Assembly (NCBI GenBank): GCA_030657355.1
Contig: CP131056.1
Coordinates: 1,942,501-2,006,500 of the forward strand
Reading direction: 5' to 3'
DNA length: 64,000 nucleotides
Source of the DNA: Radicibacter daui
Lineage (GTDB): Bacteria > Pseudomonadota > Alphaproteobacteria > Radicibacterales > Radicibacteraceae
Every line of letters starts with the position of its first letter. Position 1 is the first letter of the stretch. This document shows, in pieces, positions 24,659 through 34,366 of the stretch. The position numbers were made by a program, and so were the translations under genes. The notes beneath the pieces are model-generated. The model had not been told where the DNA came from and ran no database searches. It saw only the letters and a list, made by a program, of their open reading frames with translations.

Positions 24659-25480
24659 TCAGGCTTCGCGGCGTTGCTGGCGCCGCGTGAGCTTCAGGGC
24701 AATGGCATCGACATCCTGCGCGGCGTCGGTGCCGGGCCAGTTCATCATCAGCGGCTGCTGCTGGCGGATGCTCTGCGGCACGCGCGGGTCGCGCCGCACG
24801 ATGCCGGCAAGCGCGGGATTGTATTTGAGGAAGTTCTGGCACGCCTTGGAGAGCGTGTTGTAGGTGCGCTCGCCTTCCTTGGGGTCGGTAGCGAGGTTGA
24901 CCACCACGCCCATTTCCATCGACGGCACGGCGCCATGAACCACCTTGATGAAGGCATAGGCGTCGGTAAGGGCCGTCGGCTCCTCGTTCGTCACCACCAG
25001 CGTCATGCCGGCCGGGCCGGCAAGGTGGCGCACGGTCTTGTCGATGCCGGCGCCCAGATCGACGATCACATCGTCATAGCTGCCGGCAAGGGCGATAAGG
25101 TCGGTGCGCAGGTCGGCCAGCTTCTGGCTCGGCAGGGTGGCAAGGCTGCCCATGCCGGAGCGGCCGGCGATGATGCTGAAACCACCCTCGGCATAATTGT
25201 GCACCACACCCGCCAGCGTGCTCTCGCCGGTGATGAACTCACCGAGGTCGCGCTTGGGGGTGAGGCCGAGCTGGATATCAACGTTGGCAAGGCCAAGGTC
25301 GCCGTCAAACAGCAGCACCTTGCGCCCGCGTTTGGCGAGGGCGCTGGCGAGCGTGATGGAAAACCACGTCTTGCCCACGCCGCCCTTGCCGCTGGCAACG
25401 GCGATGAGGTTGTTGGCGCGCAGCGGCCGCACCTGGGGACGGGCTTCGCTACCGGTGTTGAGATTGCTGAGCTCGACCAT
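24659..25480 (-). CDS. flhG: MinD-like ATPase FlhG (FleN)
   Basis: Membrane-associated ParA/MinD-type ATPase that limits flagellar number and works with FlhF. The deviant Walker A GKGGVGKT covers residues 31-38, with DGDLGLANVDIQLGL and DVIVDLGAGIDK following. The usual amphipathic N-terminal segment is present but short. Length 273 is normal. The start overlaps the flhF stop by one base (TGATG). In Caulobacter this control is done by TipN/TipF-type systems, so presence of flhF-flhG points to a Rhodospirillales-type polar flagellum. Confidence 0.94.
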   Translation of the reverse strand: MVELSNLNTGSEARPQVRPLRANNLIAVASGKGGVGKTWFSITLASALAKRGRKVLLFDGDLGLANVDIQLGLTPKRDLGEFITGESTLAGVVHNYAEGGFSIIAGRSGMGSLATLPSQKLADLRTDLIALAGSYDDVIVDLGAGIDKTVRHLAGPAGMTLVVTNEEPTALTDAYAFIKVVHGAVPSMEMGVVVNLATDPKEGERTYNTLSKACQNFLKYNPALAGIVRRDPRVPQSIRQQQPLMMNWPGTDAAQDVDAIALKLTRRQQRREA

Positions 25481-26568
25481 CAGTAGGTTCCAGTTTGCTT
25501 GGCGACGCCGCCGCGGGGTCTTACTGTTTCAGTTGCCTGCTCCACCCTTGGAAGCAATAAGCGGGCCAGTGCCACGGGGTTCAGCGGTTGCAACCCGTCG
25601 GCCACGCCGGGGGTCAGGCTTACATCGCTGAAGGCAAGCCCGGTTTCATAGGCCACAGATAATACGCTGCCGAGCCGGCGGGTGGCATCCAGTCTGGTGA
25701 GCACCACTCGGCGGCAGCCGAGCGCCCGGAAAATCTTGCCGATAAGCCCGGCTTCGCTGGCATCGCCGCCGGCAGCCATGACCAGGATCGGCTCGATATC
25801 CCCGGCCTTGGAAAGGTCGGCCAGCTGGGCGAGGTCGCTTTCGCTGAACGGGTTGCGCCCGGCGGTATCGATGAGGATCTGCCCACTGCCATGCAGGGCG
25901 TGCAGCCCGTCGCCGAGCGTGGCCTTGTCCTCTGTTTCCAGCAGGTCGAGCTTGAGCAGGCGGGTAAAGGCCGCCAGCTGCTCCACCCCACCGGCACGCA
26001 CCGTGTCGGTGGTGACGACGCCGATACGGCGGCCCTTGAGAGCGCCGCGCGCGGCGAGCTTGGCCACCACCATCGTCTTGCCGGCTCCGGCGGGGCCCAC
26101 CATCATCAGCGCTTCGCCGCGACCGGTGGCCTCGCCCAGTGGCAGGAAGGTGAAGATGGCGTCGAGGGCGCCGGCAAGTGCCATGACCGGATCGTCGCTA
26201 TCCAGCGCCTCGACCTGCGAAATCAGCGCCTCGCTGACGCGCGGCGGCACACCGTTGCGCAGCAGCGCATCATTAATCTGCTCCACCACATCGTCGCGGT
26301 CGTCGCCGGCGTCGAGCGGATACCCTTCCTCAGCCTCACCCGCACCGTCCGTGCGCCCGAAACGCGGGCCGGGGGCCGGGCGGGGCGGAGGCGTGCTGCC
26401 GCCCGGGGCGGCCGGCATGTAATCATCCTCGATGGCGGCGGTCACCCGCACGCCGCCGGTGGTCTCGTCCTCACGGCTGGCGACGATGATCGCCTCGTCC
26501 CCCAGCGTCTCGCGCACGAGTTGCAGGGCGGCCGACATGGAGCGGGCGTGGAAGGATTTCAGCCGCAT
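25480..26568 (-). CDS. flhF: Signal-recognition-type GTPase FlhF
   Basis: SRP-family GTPase that recruits FliF and selects the flagellar site at the pole. The N-terminal B domain begins MRLKSFHARSMSAALQLV, then a Pro-rich linker (about 50-75), then the NG domain with G1 GPAGAGKT (158-165), TTDTVRAGGVEQL and ILIDTAGRNPF. The 362 residues are normal. It lies 58 bases after flhA and is coupled to flhG. Confidence 0.95.
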   Translation of the reverse strand: MRLKSFHARSMSAALQLVRETLGDEAIIVASREDETTGGVRVTAAIEDDYMPAAPGGSTPPPRPAPGPRFGRTDGAGEAEEGYPLDAGDDRDDVVEQINDALLRNGVPPRVSEALISQVEALDSDDPVMALAGALDAIFTFLPLGEATGRGEALMMVGPAGAGKTMVVAKLAARGALKGRRIGVVTTDTVRAGGVEQLAAFTRLLKLDLLETEDKATLGDGLHALHGSGQILIDTAGRNPFSESDLAQLADLSKAGDIEPILVMAAGGDASEAGLIGKIFRALGCRRVVLTRLDATRRLGSVLSVAYETGLAFSDVSLTPGVADGLQPLNPVALARLLLPRVEQATETVRPRGGVAKQTGTY

Positions 26569-26626
26569 GCCGGGGCTGCTCCTCTTGTTACCGGCGCGGG
26601 ATGTCGCGTCATGCCCTTACTCATCC

Positions 26627-28798
26627 TCAAACCTGCCCCAGCGTCTTGATCTTGGCCTTGGGGTGAATTTCATTTTGCGACATTACCACAGTCTGCGGGC
26701 GGAACCGCTCGATGATGGAGCGCACATAGGGCCGGATGCCCGGGCTGGTCAGCAGCACCGGCATCTCGCCGGCCATGGCCTGGCGCTCGAAGCTCTGGCG
26801 CACGCCGGTGATGAACTGCTGCAGGCGGCTGGGGGCCATGGAAAGCTGGCGGTCATCACCTTCGCCGACGATGGCGTTGGCGAATTCCTGCTCCCAGTCC
26901 GGAGAGAGGGTAAGCAGCGGGATGTAACCGGCATCCGACTTGTTGGCGTCGCTGATCTGGCGGGCAAGGCGCGAGCGCACATGTTCGGTAATGGCGGTGA
27001 CGTTGCGGGTAACGCCCGTCGCCTCGGCGATGCCTTCCAGGATCGCCGGCAGGTCGCGGATGGAGACACGCTCGCTCAAAAGGTTCTGCAGCACGCGCTG
27101 CAGGCCGCCCATGGTGATCAGGGTGGGGATGACATCGGCGACCAGCTTCTGGAAGGCTTCCGGGACTTCATCCAGCAGCTTTTGCGTCTCGGCATAGGAG
27201 AGCAGGTCGGCCATGTTCTCCTTGACGATCTCGGTGATGTGGGTGGTGACGACGGTCGGCGCATCCACCACCGTGTAGCCCTTGAACAGCGCTTCCTCGC
27301 GGTGGATCGGGTCCACCCACATGGCTTGCAGGCCGAAGGTCGGCTCCACAGTCGCTTCGCCGGGGATGGTGATCTGGTCGCCGCGCGGGTCCATGACCAG
27401 CAGCATGTTGGGGCGGATGGAGCCGACGCCGGCGGAAATTTCCTTCACCCGGACCATGTATTCATTGGGCTGGAGCTGCAAATTATCCTGGATGCGCACG
27501 GAGGGCATGATGAAGCCCATTTCCATGGCGAGCTGCCGGCGCAGGCCCTTGATCTGATCAGTAAGGCGCTGGCCCTGCTGGTTGTTGACCAGCGCCAGCA
27601 GCGCATAACCCAGCTCGAGGCGGATCTGGTCGATATGGAGCGCGGAGGAGATCGGCTCTTCCGCCGGTGCGGCCGGAGCGCCCGCCGCAGCCCCCGCGGC
27701 TCCCGGAGCGCCGGCAGCCCCGCCGCCCTTGCCCCCGGCGGCTTTGCCGCCTGCCGCCGCGCCGCCACCTTCTTCCTCCGCCTTGGCGCGCTTGACCAGC
27801 CACCAGGCAATGCCGCCGGTGATCGCGCTCATGCTGAGGAACGGGATCATCGGGATGCCGGGCAGAACCGACATCAGCGCCGTCAGCAGCGCCGCCATGC
27901 CAAGCGCGCTCGGATAGGAGCTGAGCTGGCCGAAGATGGCCTCGTCGGCCGTGCCTTCCGTGCCGCCCTTGGTGACCAGAAGACCGGAGGCGAGGGAGAC
28001 GAGCAGGGAGGGGATCTGCGAGACCAGACCGTCACCGATGGTGAGGCGCGTATAGTTCTGCGCCGCTTCCATGAAGGAGAGGTCCATCATCGCCACGCCG
28101 ATGATGATGCCGCCGATGACGTTGATGGCGGTGATGATGAGGCCGGCAACGGCGTCGCCGCGCACGAACTTGGCCGCACCGTCCATGGAGCCGAAGAACA
28201 TGCTTTCGGCCTGCAGGTCCTTGCGGCGGTCGCGGGCCTGATCCTCGTTGATGAGGCCGGAGGAGAGGTCGGCGTCGATCGCCATCTGCTTGCCGGGCAT
28301 GGCATCGAGAGTGAAGCGCGCCGACACTTCGGCGATACGGCCGGAACCCTTGGTGATGACCATGAAGTTCACCAGCACAAGGATGGCGAACACGATCACG
28401 CCGATGACAAAGTTGCCGCCCATGATGAAGCCGGCAAAGGCCTCGATCACATGGCCGGCGGCATCCGCCCCCTCATGCCCGTACTGGAGGATAAGGCGGG
28501 TCGAGGCGAGGTTGAGCGCCAGCCGCAACATCGTGCTGACAAGCAGGATGGAGGGGAAGGAGGTGAAGTCGGTGGGCTTTTCGATGAAAAGCACCACCAG
28601 CAGCACCAGCGCCGAGAAGGTAAAGGAAACCGAAAGGCCGATATCCAGCAGGAAGGCCGGCATCGGGAAGATAAGCACGACCAGCAGCAGGATGACGCCG
28701 ACGGCAAAGCCGACCTCGCCGCGCGAGACAGCCTTCACCAGCTGCTGCAGCTGCGGCGGCAGACGGCCGACGAACCCGGCTTGCGACTGGTCGCTCAT
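26627..28798 (-). CDS. flhA: Flagellar export gate protein FlhA
   Basis: Core of the export gate, a nonameric ring that docks chaperone-substrate complexes. 723 residues. About eight N-terminal membrane helices (about 30-330) contain the FHIPEP-type loop region (NFMVITKGSGRIAEVSARFTLDAMPGKQ). An Ala/Gly/Pro-rich linker (about 345-385) leads to the large cytoplasmic domain ending in the operon-typical MSQNEIHP. It starts 34 bases after flbD. The linker is longer and more repetitive than usual but remains in frame. Confidence 0.97.
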   Translation of the reverse strand: MSDQSQAGFVGRLPPQLQQLVKAVSRGEVGFAVGVILLLVVLIFPMPAFLLDIGLSVSFTFSALVLLVVLFIEKPTDFTSFPSILLVSTMLRLALNLASTRLILQYGHEGADAAGHVIEAFAGFIMGGNFVIGVIVFAILVLVNFMVITKGSGRIAEVSARFTLDAMPGKQMAIDADLSSGLINEDQARDRRKDLQAESMFFGSMDGAAKFVRGDAVAGLIITAINVIGGIIIGVAMMDLSFMEAAQNYTRLTIGDGLVSQIPSLLVSLASGLLVTKGGTEGTADEAIFGQLSSYPSALGMAALLTALMSVLPGIPMIPFLSMSAITGGIAWWLVKRAKAEEEGGGAAAGGKAAGGKGGGAAGAPGAAGAAAGAPAAPAEEPISSALHIDQIRLELGYALLALVNNQQGQRLTDQIKGLRRQLAMEMGFIMPSVRIQDNLQLQPNEYMVRVKEISAGVGSIRPNMLLVMDPRGDQITIPGEATVEPTFGLQAMWVDPIHREEALFKGYTVVDAPTVVTTHITEIVKENMADLLSYAETQKLLDEVPEAFQKLVADVIPTLITMGGLQRVLQNLLSERVSIRDLPAILEGIAEATGVTRNVTAITEHVRSRLARQISDANKSDAGYIPLLTLSPDWEQEFANAIVGEGDDRQLSMAPSRLQQFITGVRQSFERQAMAGEMPVLLTSPGIRPYVRSIIERFRPQTVVMSQNEIHPKAKIKTLGQV

Positions 28799-28832
28799 CG
28801 ATTGACCCTATCTGTTCCGGCCCGAAGCGCCA

Positions 28833-30311
28833 TCAAGGATAGGCCGGCTCGCTGTCGCCGCCGCCCGCAGCCGGAACGGCAACGCCTTCTTCGGTATATT
28901 GCTTGAGCTTGTTGCGCAGCGTGCGGATGGAAATGCCGAGAATATTGGCCGCATGGGTGCGGTTGCCGAGGCAGTGTGAGAGCGTGTCGATGATGAGATC
29001 GCGCTCCACATCCGCCACCGTACGGCCGACAAGGCCACTGGTGCCGCTGCCGGCACCGGCCTCTTCAGCGGCGGCCGGTTCTGCCGGGGCCCAGCCGGAA
29101 GCAGGCGGCGGCGCCATGGGCGTAGCCGGGGCTGCGGCGGCGGGCGGCGTCATCGGCTGCGGGGCTGCCGGAGCGACCGGCGCCGGCGCCGGGGCGGGCG
29201 CCAGCGTCTGCGGCTGGCCGGTCAGCATGATGGCTTCCGGCTCGATCTGCGCCTGGCGGGAGAGCAGAACGGCACGGTGCAGGGTGTTTTCAAGCTCGCG
29301 CACATTGCCGCGCCAGGTGTGCACGGAAAGCTTCTGGATGGCGTCCGGGGAGAGGGCCTTCAGCGGCAGGCCATTGGCTTCGGAGTATTTCTTGACGAAG
29401 AACTCGGAGAGCACGGCCACATCCATCGGGCGCTCGCGCAGCGGCGGCAGCATCAGATGGACGACGTTGAGGCGGAAATAAAGATCCTCGCGGAAGGTGC
29501 CCTTGCGCACTTCTTCCTCAAGGGAGCGGTTGGTGGTTGCCAGCAGGCGGATATCGACGCGCACCGGCTGGGTACCGCCGACACGGTCGATCACACGTTC
29601 CTGGATGGCGCGCAGCAGCTTGGCTTGCAGGCGCGGGTCCATCTCGCCGATTTCATCCAGCAGCAGCGTGCCGCCATTAGCTTCCTCGAATTTGCCGACG
29701 CGGCGGGCCACGGCGCCGGTAAAGGCACCCTTCTCATGGCCGAAAAGTTCGGATTCCAGAAGGTTTTCCGGGATTGCGGCGCAGTTGATAGAGATGAAGG
29801 GCTTCGAGGCACGGCGTGATTTGCCGTGGATATAGCGCGCCATCACCTCCTTGCCGGTGCCGCTTTCGCCGGTGATCAGCACGCTGGCGTCCGACGGGGC
29901 GATCTGGTCGGCCATCTGCAGCACCGAGCCCATCGCCGGGTCGCGGCTGATGAGCTGGTGGCTTTCGGCGGTCACGGCCTCCAGCACGGCGGCGATGAGA
30001 TCGGCGTCCGGGGGCAGGGGGATGTATTCCTTGGCGCCGTCATGGATGGCCTTGACGGCGGCGCGCGCATCGGTGCCGACGCCGCAGGCGACCACCGGCA
30101 CGGTGATGCGTTCGCTCTTGAGGGCCTTTACCAGCTGCGCGACATCCAGCTTGACGTCGATCATCACCAGATCGGCGCCCTGTCCGCTGCGCAGGGCCGT
30201 CAGTGCGCCATCGATCGTGTCGATATGCGCAACCCTGGCCCCCCGCTGCATGGCGATCTGGCCGGCGGCGCTGATATAGCCTTCCAACGTTCCGACGATC
30301 AGTAAGCGCAT
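28833..30311 (-). CDS. flbD: Sigma-54-dependent flagellar regulator FlbD
   Basis: Activator of late flagellar promoters. The start is set at MRLLIVG, as in Caulobacter FlbD; 17 more codons upstream are open but unlike the family. The receiver-like domain (1-115) keeps Asp52 and Lys94 but lacks the usual Asp pair of the acid pocket, as in FlbD, which is not controlled by a simple kinase. The AAA domain has GESGTGK (148-154), GAFTGA (195-200) for sigma-54 contact and LLLDEIG (217-222). A Pro/Ala linker leads to a Fis-type helix-turn-helix (about 440-485, NRTHAANILGISIRTLRNKL). Four sigma-54 promoters lie in this window, and FliX, which couples FlbD to basal body assembly, is encoded at 40794. 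Confidence 0.94.
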   Translation of the reverse strand: MRLLIVGTLEGYISAAGQIAMQRGARVAHIDTIDGALTALRSGQGADLVMIDVKLDVAQLVKALKSERITVPVVACGVGTDARAAVKAIHDGAKEYIPLPPDADLIAAVLEAVTAESHQLISRDPAMGSVLQMADQIAPSDASVLITGESGTGKEVMARYIHGKSRRASKPFISINCAAIPENLLESELFGHEKGAFTGAVARRVGKFEEANGGTLLLDEIGEMDPRLQAKLLRAIQERVIDRVGGTQPVRVDIRLLATTNRSLEEEVRKGTFREDLYFRLNVVHLMLPPLRERPMDVAVLSEFFVKKYSEANGLPLKALSPDAIQKLSVHTWRGNVRELENTLHRAVLLSRQAQIEPEAIMLTGQPQTLAPAPAPAPVAPAAPQPMTPPAAAAPATPMAPPPASGWAPAEPAAAEEAGAGSGTSGLVGRTVADVERDLIIDTLSHCLGNRTHAANILGISIRTLRNKLKQYTEEGVAVPAAGGGDSEPAYP

Positions 30312-30374
30312 CGTGCTTCGTCTTCCCTCTGCGGCCAAAAGGTGCCTTTCATCGTCCGGCACCGGGCCTCGTCA

Positions 30375-31301
30375 TCAGTCGAAATACTTCACCCTCTGCC
30401 CGACGGGCAGGATGGTGTTGAGAACCAGTTCGAGCCGGCGCGGATTTTCCTGCCGGGCGATGGACATCGCGCCGGCAAGGTAAATCTGCTTGATCACCGC
30501 CTCGTCCTCGCTGTTGCGCTCCATCTTGGCGGCAAGCGGCAGCAGGAACATGTTGGCGAACAGGGCGCCGTAAAAGGTCGTGAGCAGGGCAACCGCCATG
30601 CCGGGGGCGATCTGCGAGGGTTCGTCCAGCCGCCCCAGCATCTGGATGAGACCGACCAGCGTGCCGATAAGGCCCATGGCCGGGGCCACTTCGCCGGCGC
30701 GCCGCATGATGGCGCTGCCACGGGCGCAGCGGTGGGCATGGCTGGCAAGCTCGTTGCCGAGGATGCCCTCGATCTGGTCGCTCGGCATGCCGTCCACCAG
30801 CATGCCGATGGAACGGTGCAGGAAATCATTGCGGGTAAGGCGCGGCAGCATGCCTTCCAGTGCCAGGGTGCCTGTCTGGCGCGCCTGCTCGGCAAGGCGC
30901 AGCATCTCCACGGCAATCGCCATCGGCTGGGCCGGGCGGCTGGTCAGGGCGGCGATGATCTGCCGCGGCGTCGACAGCACTTCCGACAGTGGGAAGGAGA
31001 TGGCGGTGACCGCCAGTGTGCCGCCGCCGACGATGAGGAAGGCTGCAAGATCAAGGAAGGAGCCCGGGCGCCCGCCCAGGAGGATGGCGCCGCCGATCAG
31101 GACGACCGCGATCACCAGGCTGACGCCGCCGCCGATATCGATGACCGGGCGGGCAATGATGCGGCGCAAATCGGCCGCGCGCGCAGTGCCGGCACCCGGC
31201 TGCGCGCCGGGCGTGCCAGCAGCATTTCCCGCCTTCAGCGGGCTTCCAAGCGGGCTGGAGGACGATTGCTCGCCGAGGCTCATGGGATCCGGTTGCCTCA
31301 T
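30375..31301 (-). CDS. motA: Stator proton-channel protein MotA
   Basis: Inner-membrane subunit of the torque-generating stator. 308 residues. A hydrophilic N-terminal extension of about 50 residues precedes four membrane helices (about 55-75, 82-102, 200-222, 230-250). The cytoplasmic loop between helices 2 and 3 and the MGLIGTLVGLIQML and GMAVALLTTFYGALFAN segments are typical. It overlaps fliN by four bases and is followed by flbD. Its partners, two MotB-like proteins, are encoded about 21 kb away at 52351-53792. A MotA inside the fliF-flhA operon is less common than a motAB pair. Confidence 0.92.
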   Translation of the reverse strand: MRQPDPMSLGEQSSSSPLGSPLKAGNAAGTPGAQPGAGTARAADLRRIIARPVIDIGGGVSLVIAVVLIGGAILLGGRPGSFLDLAAFLIVGGGTLAVTAISFPLSEVLSTPRQIIAALTSRPAQPMAIAVEMLRLAEQARQTGTLALEGMLPRLTRNDFLHRSIGMLVDGMPSDQIEGILGNELASHAHRCARGSAIMRRAGEVAPAMGLIGTLVGLIQMLGRLDEPSQIAPGMAVALLTTFYGALFANMFLLPLAAKMERNSEDEAVIKQIYLAGAMSIARQENPRRLELVLNTILPVGQRVKYFD

Positions 31302-31624
31302 GCCCGGTCGGACTTGACGATTTCAGTCATCGTCACGCCGAGCCGGTCTTCCACCACCACCACTTCGCCGCGGGCGACGAGGCGGTTGTTCACATAGATG
31401 TCGATAGCCTCGCCGACCTTGCGATCCAGCTCGACCACCGCGCCGCGTCCCAGCTTGAGAAGCTGGCTCACCTGCATGGCCGATTTGCCGAGCACGGCGG
31501 AAATCTGCACCGGAATGTCATAGATGGCCTCAAGGTCCTTGGCTTGCGCCGGACCATCAAGATCGCCCCCATCCATCCCGTCGCCGGCATCGACTTCATC
31601 AAGATCGAAATCGGACTCAGACAT
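31298..31624 (-). CDS. fliN: Motor switch protein FliN
   Basis: C-ring component forming the base of the switch with FliM and binding FliH. 108 residues: an acidic N-terminal tail (about 1-30) then one SpoA domain (IPVQISAVLGKSAMQVSQLL, GRGAVVELDRKVGEAIDIYVN, ARGEVVVVEDRLGVTMTEIV). The start is 94 bases after fliH. Its stop overlaps the motA start. Confidence 0.95.
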   Translation of the reverse strand: MSESDFDLDEVDAGDGMDGGDLDGPAQAKDLEAIYDIPVQISAVLGKSAMQVSQLLKLGRGAVVELDRKVGEAIDIYVNNRLVARGEVVVVEDRLGVTMTEIVKSDRA

Positions 31625-31718
31625 GCACCAAACTCCCCGCTGTCCTGATCATGGTCCCTTCGTCAGGACCTCCTCCCGCCCCCCTGACGGCAGAAGGTTT
31701 TAACCACCGCAACTCCGG

Positions 31719-32627
31719 CTAGCCGGACGCGGCTTCGGCGTCAGCCAATTCTCGTTCCTTTTCAGCGCTTTGGCTATCGGTATTATCATCCCCGGCCTCA
31801 GCGTCGCCGGGCATTTCGCCCGTAGCAGGCCGTGCTGCTGCTTCCTGAGGTGCCGGCTGTACTGCCGGACGTGGCGGCGGCGGGCCGACCACGCGGCCCA
31901 CAGCCTCGTCCACCATGCGCCAGAGATCGGAACTCAGCCGTTCCGCGCCACCGGTCGGCCATTCGATGCGCACATCGCCGGCAGCCAGCGTTTCGTCGGC
32001 GATGACCGCCAGACGGCCATCATAGCCGGTTTCGGTCCGGATGGTTTCAATTCTTGCGTCGATCTCGTCGCGGCTGTCCGTGGACACCTTGACCAGCACA
32101 CGCGGCTCGTCGGTAAGGTCGCGCAGGATCTCGCGCAGCCGCGCCTCGATCTCGCTGAGGCCATGACGGGCGGAAAGTTCGGGGAACAGGCGCTTCACAA
32201 CCGCGATGGCGACGTCCACCGAGGCGCGGTCGAAATGCTGGCGGGTTTCCACGAGCGCGGCGTGGCTCTCCGACATGCCGGCGGCAATCGCCTGCAGCGT
32301 GTCGGCGATGGTTTGTTCCAGCGAGGCGCGCATTTCGTCCTGGCCGGCGGTATGGCCCTCGGCAAAGCCGATGGCGCGGCCCTTCTGCTCGCCAATGCGC
32401 TGACCTTCGGTAACGCCTTCCTGCTTGCCTTGCAGGCGGGCGGCGTCACGCCAGGCCATGGCCTCGGATTCAAGCACGGTAGGCGGCGGGGGCGGGGGAG
32501 GCGGCTCTTCCTCCCGGGCCTTCTCAGCCGCGATCTCCGCCTGCCGGGCTTCGGCGGCCCGGCGGGTTTTGGTGCGCGGATCTTCCTCGTCGAAATCTAT
32601 TCCGAACTGGAAGGGGTTCAAGCTCAT
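31719..32627 (-). CDS. fliH: Flagellar export regulator FliH (FlbE)
   Basis: Dimeric stalk that links the FliI ATPase to the C ring. 302 residues. It has an N-terminal region with a run of eight prolines (about 43-50), a helical stalk with a Gly-spaced pattern (GEQKGRAIGFAEGHTAGQDE), a V-ATPase E-subunit-like domain (about 120-225) and an acidic Pro/Ala tail (about 240-302). It corresponds to Caulobacter flbE. It lies only 83 bases after fliF; the intervening fliG found here in most flagellar operons is absent. Confidence 0.88.
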   Translation of the reverse strand: MSLNPFQFGIDFDEEDPRTKTRRAAEARQAEIAAEKAREEEPPPPPPPPTVLESEAMAWRDAARLQGKQEGVTEGQRIGEQKGRAIGFAEGHTAGQDEMRASLEQTIADTLQAIAAGMSESHAALVETRQHFDRASVDVAIAVVKRLFPELSARHGLSEIEARLREILRDLTDEPRVLVKVSTDSRDEIDARIETIRTETGYDGRLAVIADETLAAGDVRIEWPTGGAERLSSDLWRMVDEAVGRVVGPPPPRPAVQPAPQEAAARPATGEMPGDAEAGDDNTDSQSAEKERELADAEAASG

Positions 32628-32710
32628 GCCGTTTCCTAAACGTCCCTCGCCGGGGTGTTGTTCCGCAGGCGCTGCGGCTGGCGCGTCGCCGGTGGTCCTC
32701 GATCAGTCTA

Positions 32711-34366
32711 TCAGGTTTCCTGGTACATCCATGCACGCAGGATGGCGACCGCCTCCTCGGGATGTTTTTCCACGATCTCACCGATCTTGCGAAGGGTAGA
32801 GGCGCGCACCTTGCCCTCGATGCGGTTGACGTCGATCATCGCGTCGCTCTCTTCCTCGTCCATGTCGCCGCCTTCCATGGCGAGAGCCTGGGCGAGGGCG
32901 CCGCTTTCCGAGGCCGTGAGGCGCGGCAGATCGGCATCCTCATCCTCCTCGATGATCTCCTCTTCCTCGGTGTCGTCCTCGAAGGCACGGGCCAGCAGCG
33001 GCCGGATGACCAGCAGGATGACGAGGATGGCAACCAGCACCAGGGCGATGATCTCGGCGAAGCGGAACAGGTCGTCACGCTTCATGCCGAAGATGAGCGG
33101 CTCCTGCTTGCTGGCATCGAACTGGTCGACGAACTGCATGTTGACGACGTCGATGCTGTCGCCGCGGTCGGGGCTGAAGCCGACGGCCGACTGCACAAGG
33201 CGCTGGATCTGCTGCAGCTCGGCGTCGCTGCGCGGCACATACTCGGTGGTGCCGTCGGCATTGGTCTTGTAGGTGCCGTCGATCATCACCGCGATGGAGA
33301 GGCGCTTGACTTCGCCGCCGGTGCGGACCTGGTTGGTGGTGGTCTTGCTGACTTCGAAATTGGTGGTGGCTTCCGTGCGCTTGGAGCTGTTGCGCGAGGT
33401 GGGCAGCAGCGGGTTGACGTTGTTGGCGTCGGTGCTCGGAAGCTGGTTGGCGACCGTGATGCTGTCGATGGCCTGAGCCTCGGTGTTCTCGGTCTCTTCG
33501 GTGATGTTCTGCGTCGAACGCTGGATCTTGTCGTCCGGATTGAACTGCTCGGACGTGGTCTCCACGCGGTCGAAATTCATGTCCGCATTCACCTCGGCGC
33601 GGACTTTGCCGTAGCCGACGGTGCGGCCGATCATGTCCTCGATCGAGCGGGAGAGGCGGCGCTCATAGCGCTGGCGGGCCTCATCGGCGGTCGCGTTGAT
33701 GTAGGAGGCGTCGTCTTCCTCGGTCGAGGCGAGGAGCTGGCCGTGATCGTCGACGATGGAGACCATCTTGGTCTCCAGCTTCGGCACGGCGGCGGAGATC
33801 AGGTTGCGGATCGCCGAGATGTTCTCGCGGGAGAGATCGACGCCCTGCTGCAGCTGCAGGAACACGGATGCGGTCGGCTGCTCTTCGGTCTGGGCAAACA
33901 GCTCGCGGCGCGGCAGCACGAGATGGACGCGCGCCTGGCGGATGCCGTCGATCGAGCTGATGGTGCGGGCAAGCTCGCCCTCCATCGCGCGCTGGCGGTT
34001 GACGTTCTGGATGAAGGAGGAGGTGCCGAAGCCTTCGCCGCTGTCGAAGATCTCGTTGCCCACGGTGCCGCCCTTGGGCAGGCCTTCCTTTGCAAGGTCG
34101 ATACGGACCTTGTCCACCTGGTCCTTGGTAACCCAGACCTCGGTGCCGTTGTTACGCAGCTCATAGGGGACCTTCTGCGCGTCGAGCTGCTCGGTAATCT
34201 GCGCCGTGTCCTTGTCGGCCAGATCGCCATAGAGCTTCTGCATCTCCGGTGCCGTCATCCGCAGGGTTGCGAAGATGAAGAAGCCGATGATGAGAAGACC
34301 GACGAAGCCAATTGCCGAGAGCCTCATCGGCCCCAGGTTTTTGAGCGTTTGCAGGAATGCGTTCAC
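32711..34366 (-). CDS. fliF: MS-ring protein FliF
   Basis: Builds the membrane-embedded MS ring on which the motor assembles. The start is a GTG (VNAFLQTLKNLGPM) because a GAGGGA ribosome site lies 8 bases before it. The frame stays open upstream, but those codons (RDFRHQASYGRQK) do not resemble FliF. 551 residues: first membrane helix about 20-42, ring-building motifs with LGPKGGTVGNE-like and VNRQRAMEGELARTI blocks, a beta-collar region, and a second helix about 448-470. The FliG-binding tail ends with IVEKHPEEAVAILRAWM. It is the first gene of the long minus-strand operon reaching 21830. Confidence 0.96.
   Translation of the reverse strand: MNAFLQTLKNLGPMRLSAIGFVGLLIIGFFIFATLRMTAPEMQKLYGDLADKDTAQITEQLDAQKVPYELRNNGTEVWVTKDQVDKVRIDLAKEGLPKGGTVGNEIFDSGEGFGTSSFIQNVNRQRAMEGELARTISSIDGIRQARVHLVLPRRELFAQTEEQPTASVFLQLQQGVDLSRENISAIRNLISAAVPKLETKMVSIVDDHGQLLASTEEDDASYINATADEARQRYERRLSRSIEDMIGRTVGYGKVRAEVNADMNFDRVETTSEQFNPDDKIQRSTQNITEETENTEAQAIDSITVANQLPSTDANNVNPLLPTSRNSSKRTEATTNFEVSKTTTNQVRTGGEVKRLSIAVMIDGTYKTNADGTTEYVPRSDAELQQIQRLVQSAVGFSPDRGDSIDVVNMQFVDQFDASKQEPLIFGMKRDDLFRFAEIIALVLVAILVILLVIRPLLARAFEDDTEEEEIIEEDEDADLPRLTASESGALAQALAMEGGDMDEEESDAMIDVNRIEGKVRASTLRKIGEIVEKHPEEAVAILRAWMYQET

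Noticed and set aside
26432-28906. 824-codon plus-strand frame opposite flhA
   Set aside because: Composition (His, Asp, Arg rich) and full overlap with a clear FlhA gene mark it as a shadow.
31690-31712. TTTTAACCACC shared with the luxR palindrome (11537-11547)
   Set aside because: An 11-base match lies before fliH, but without the second arm. It is more likely chance or a CtrA-like half-site than a LuxR target.
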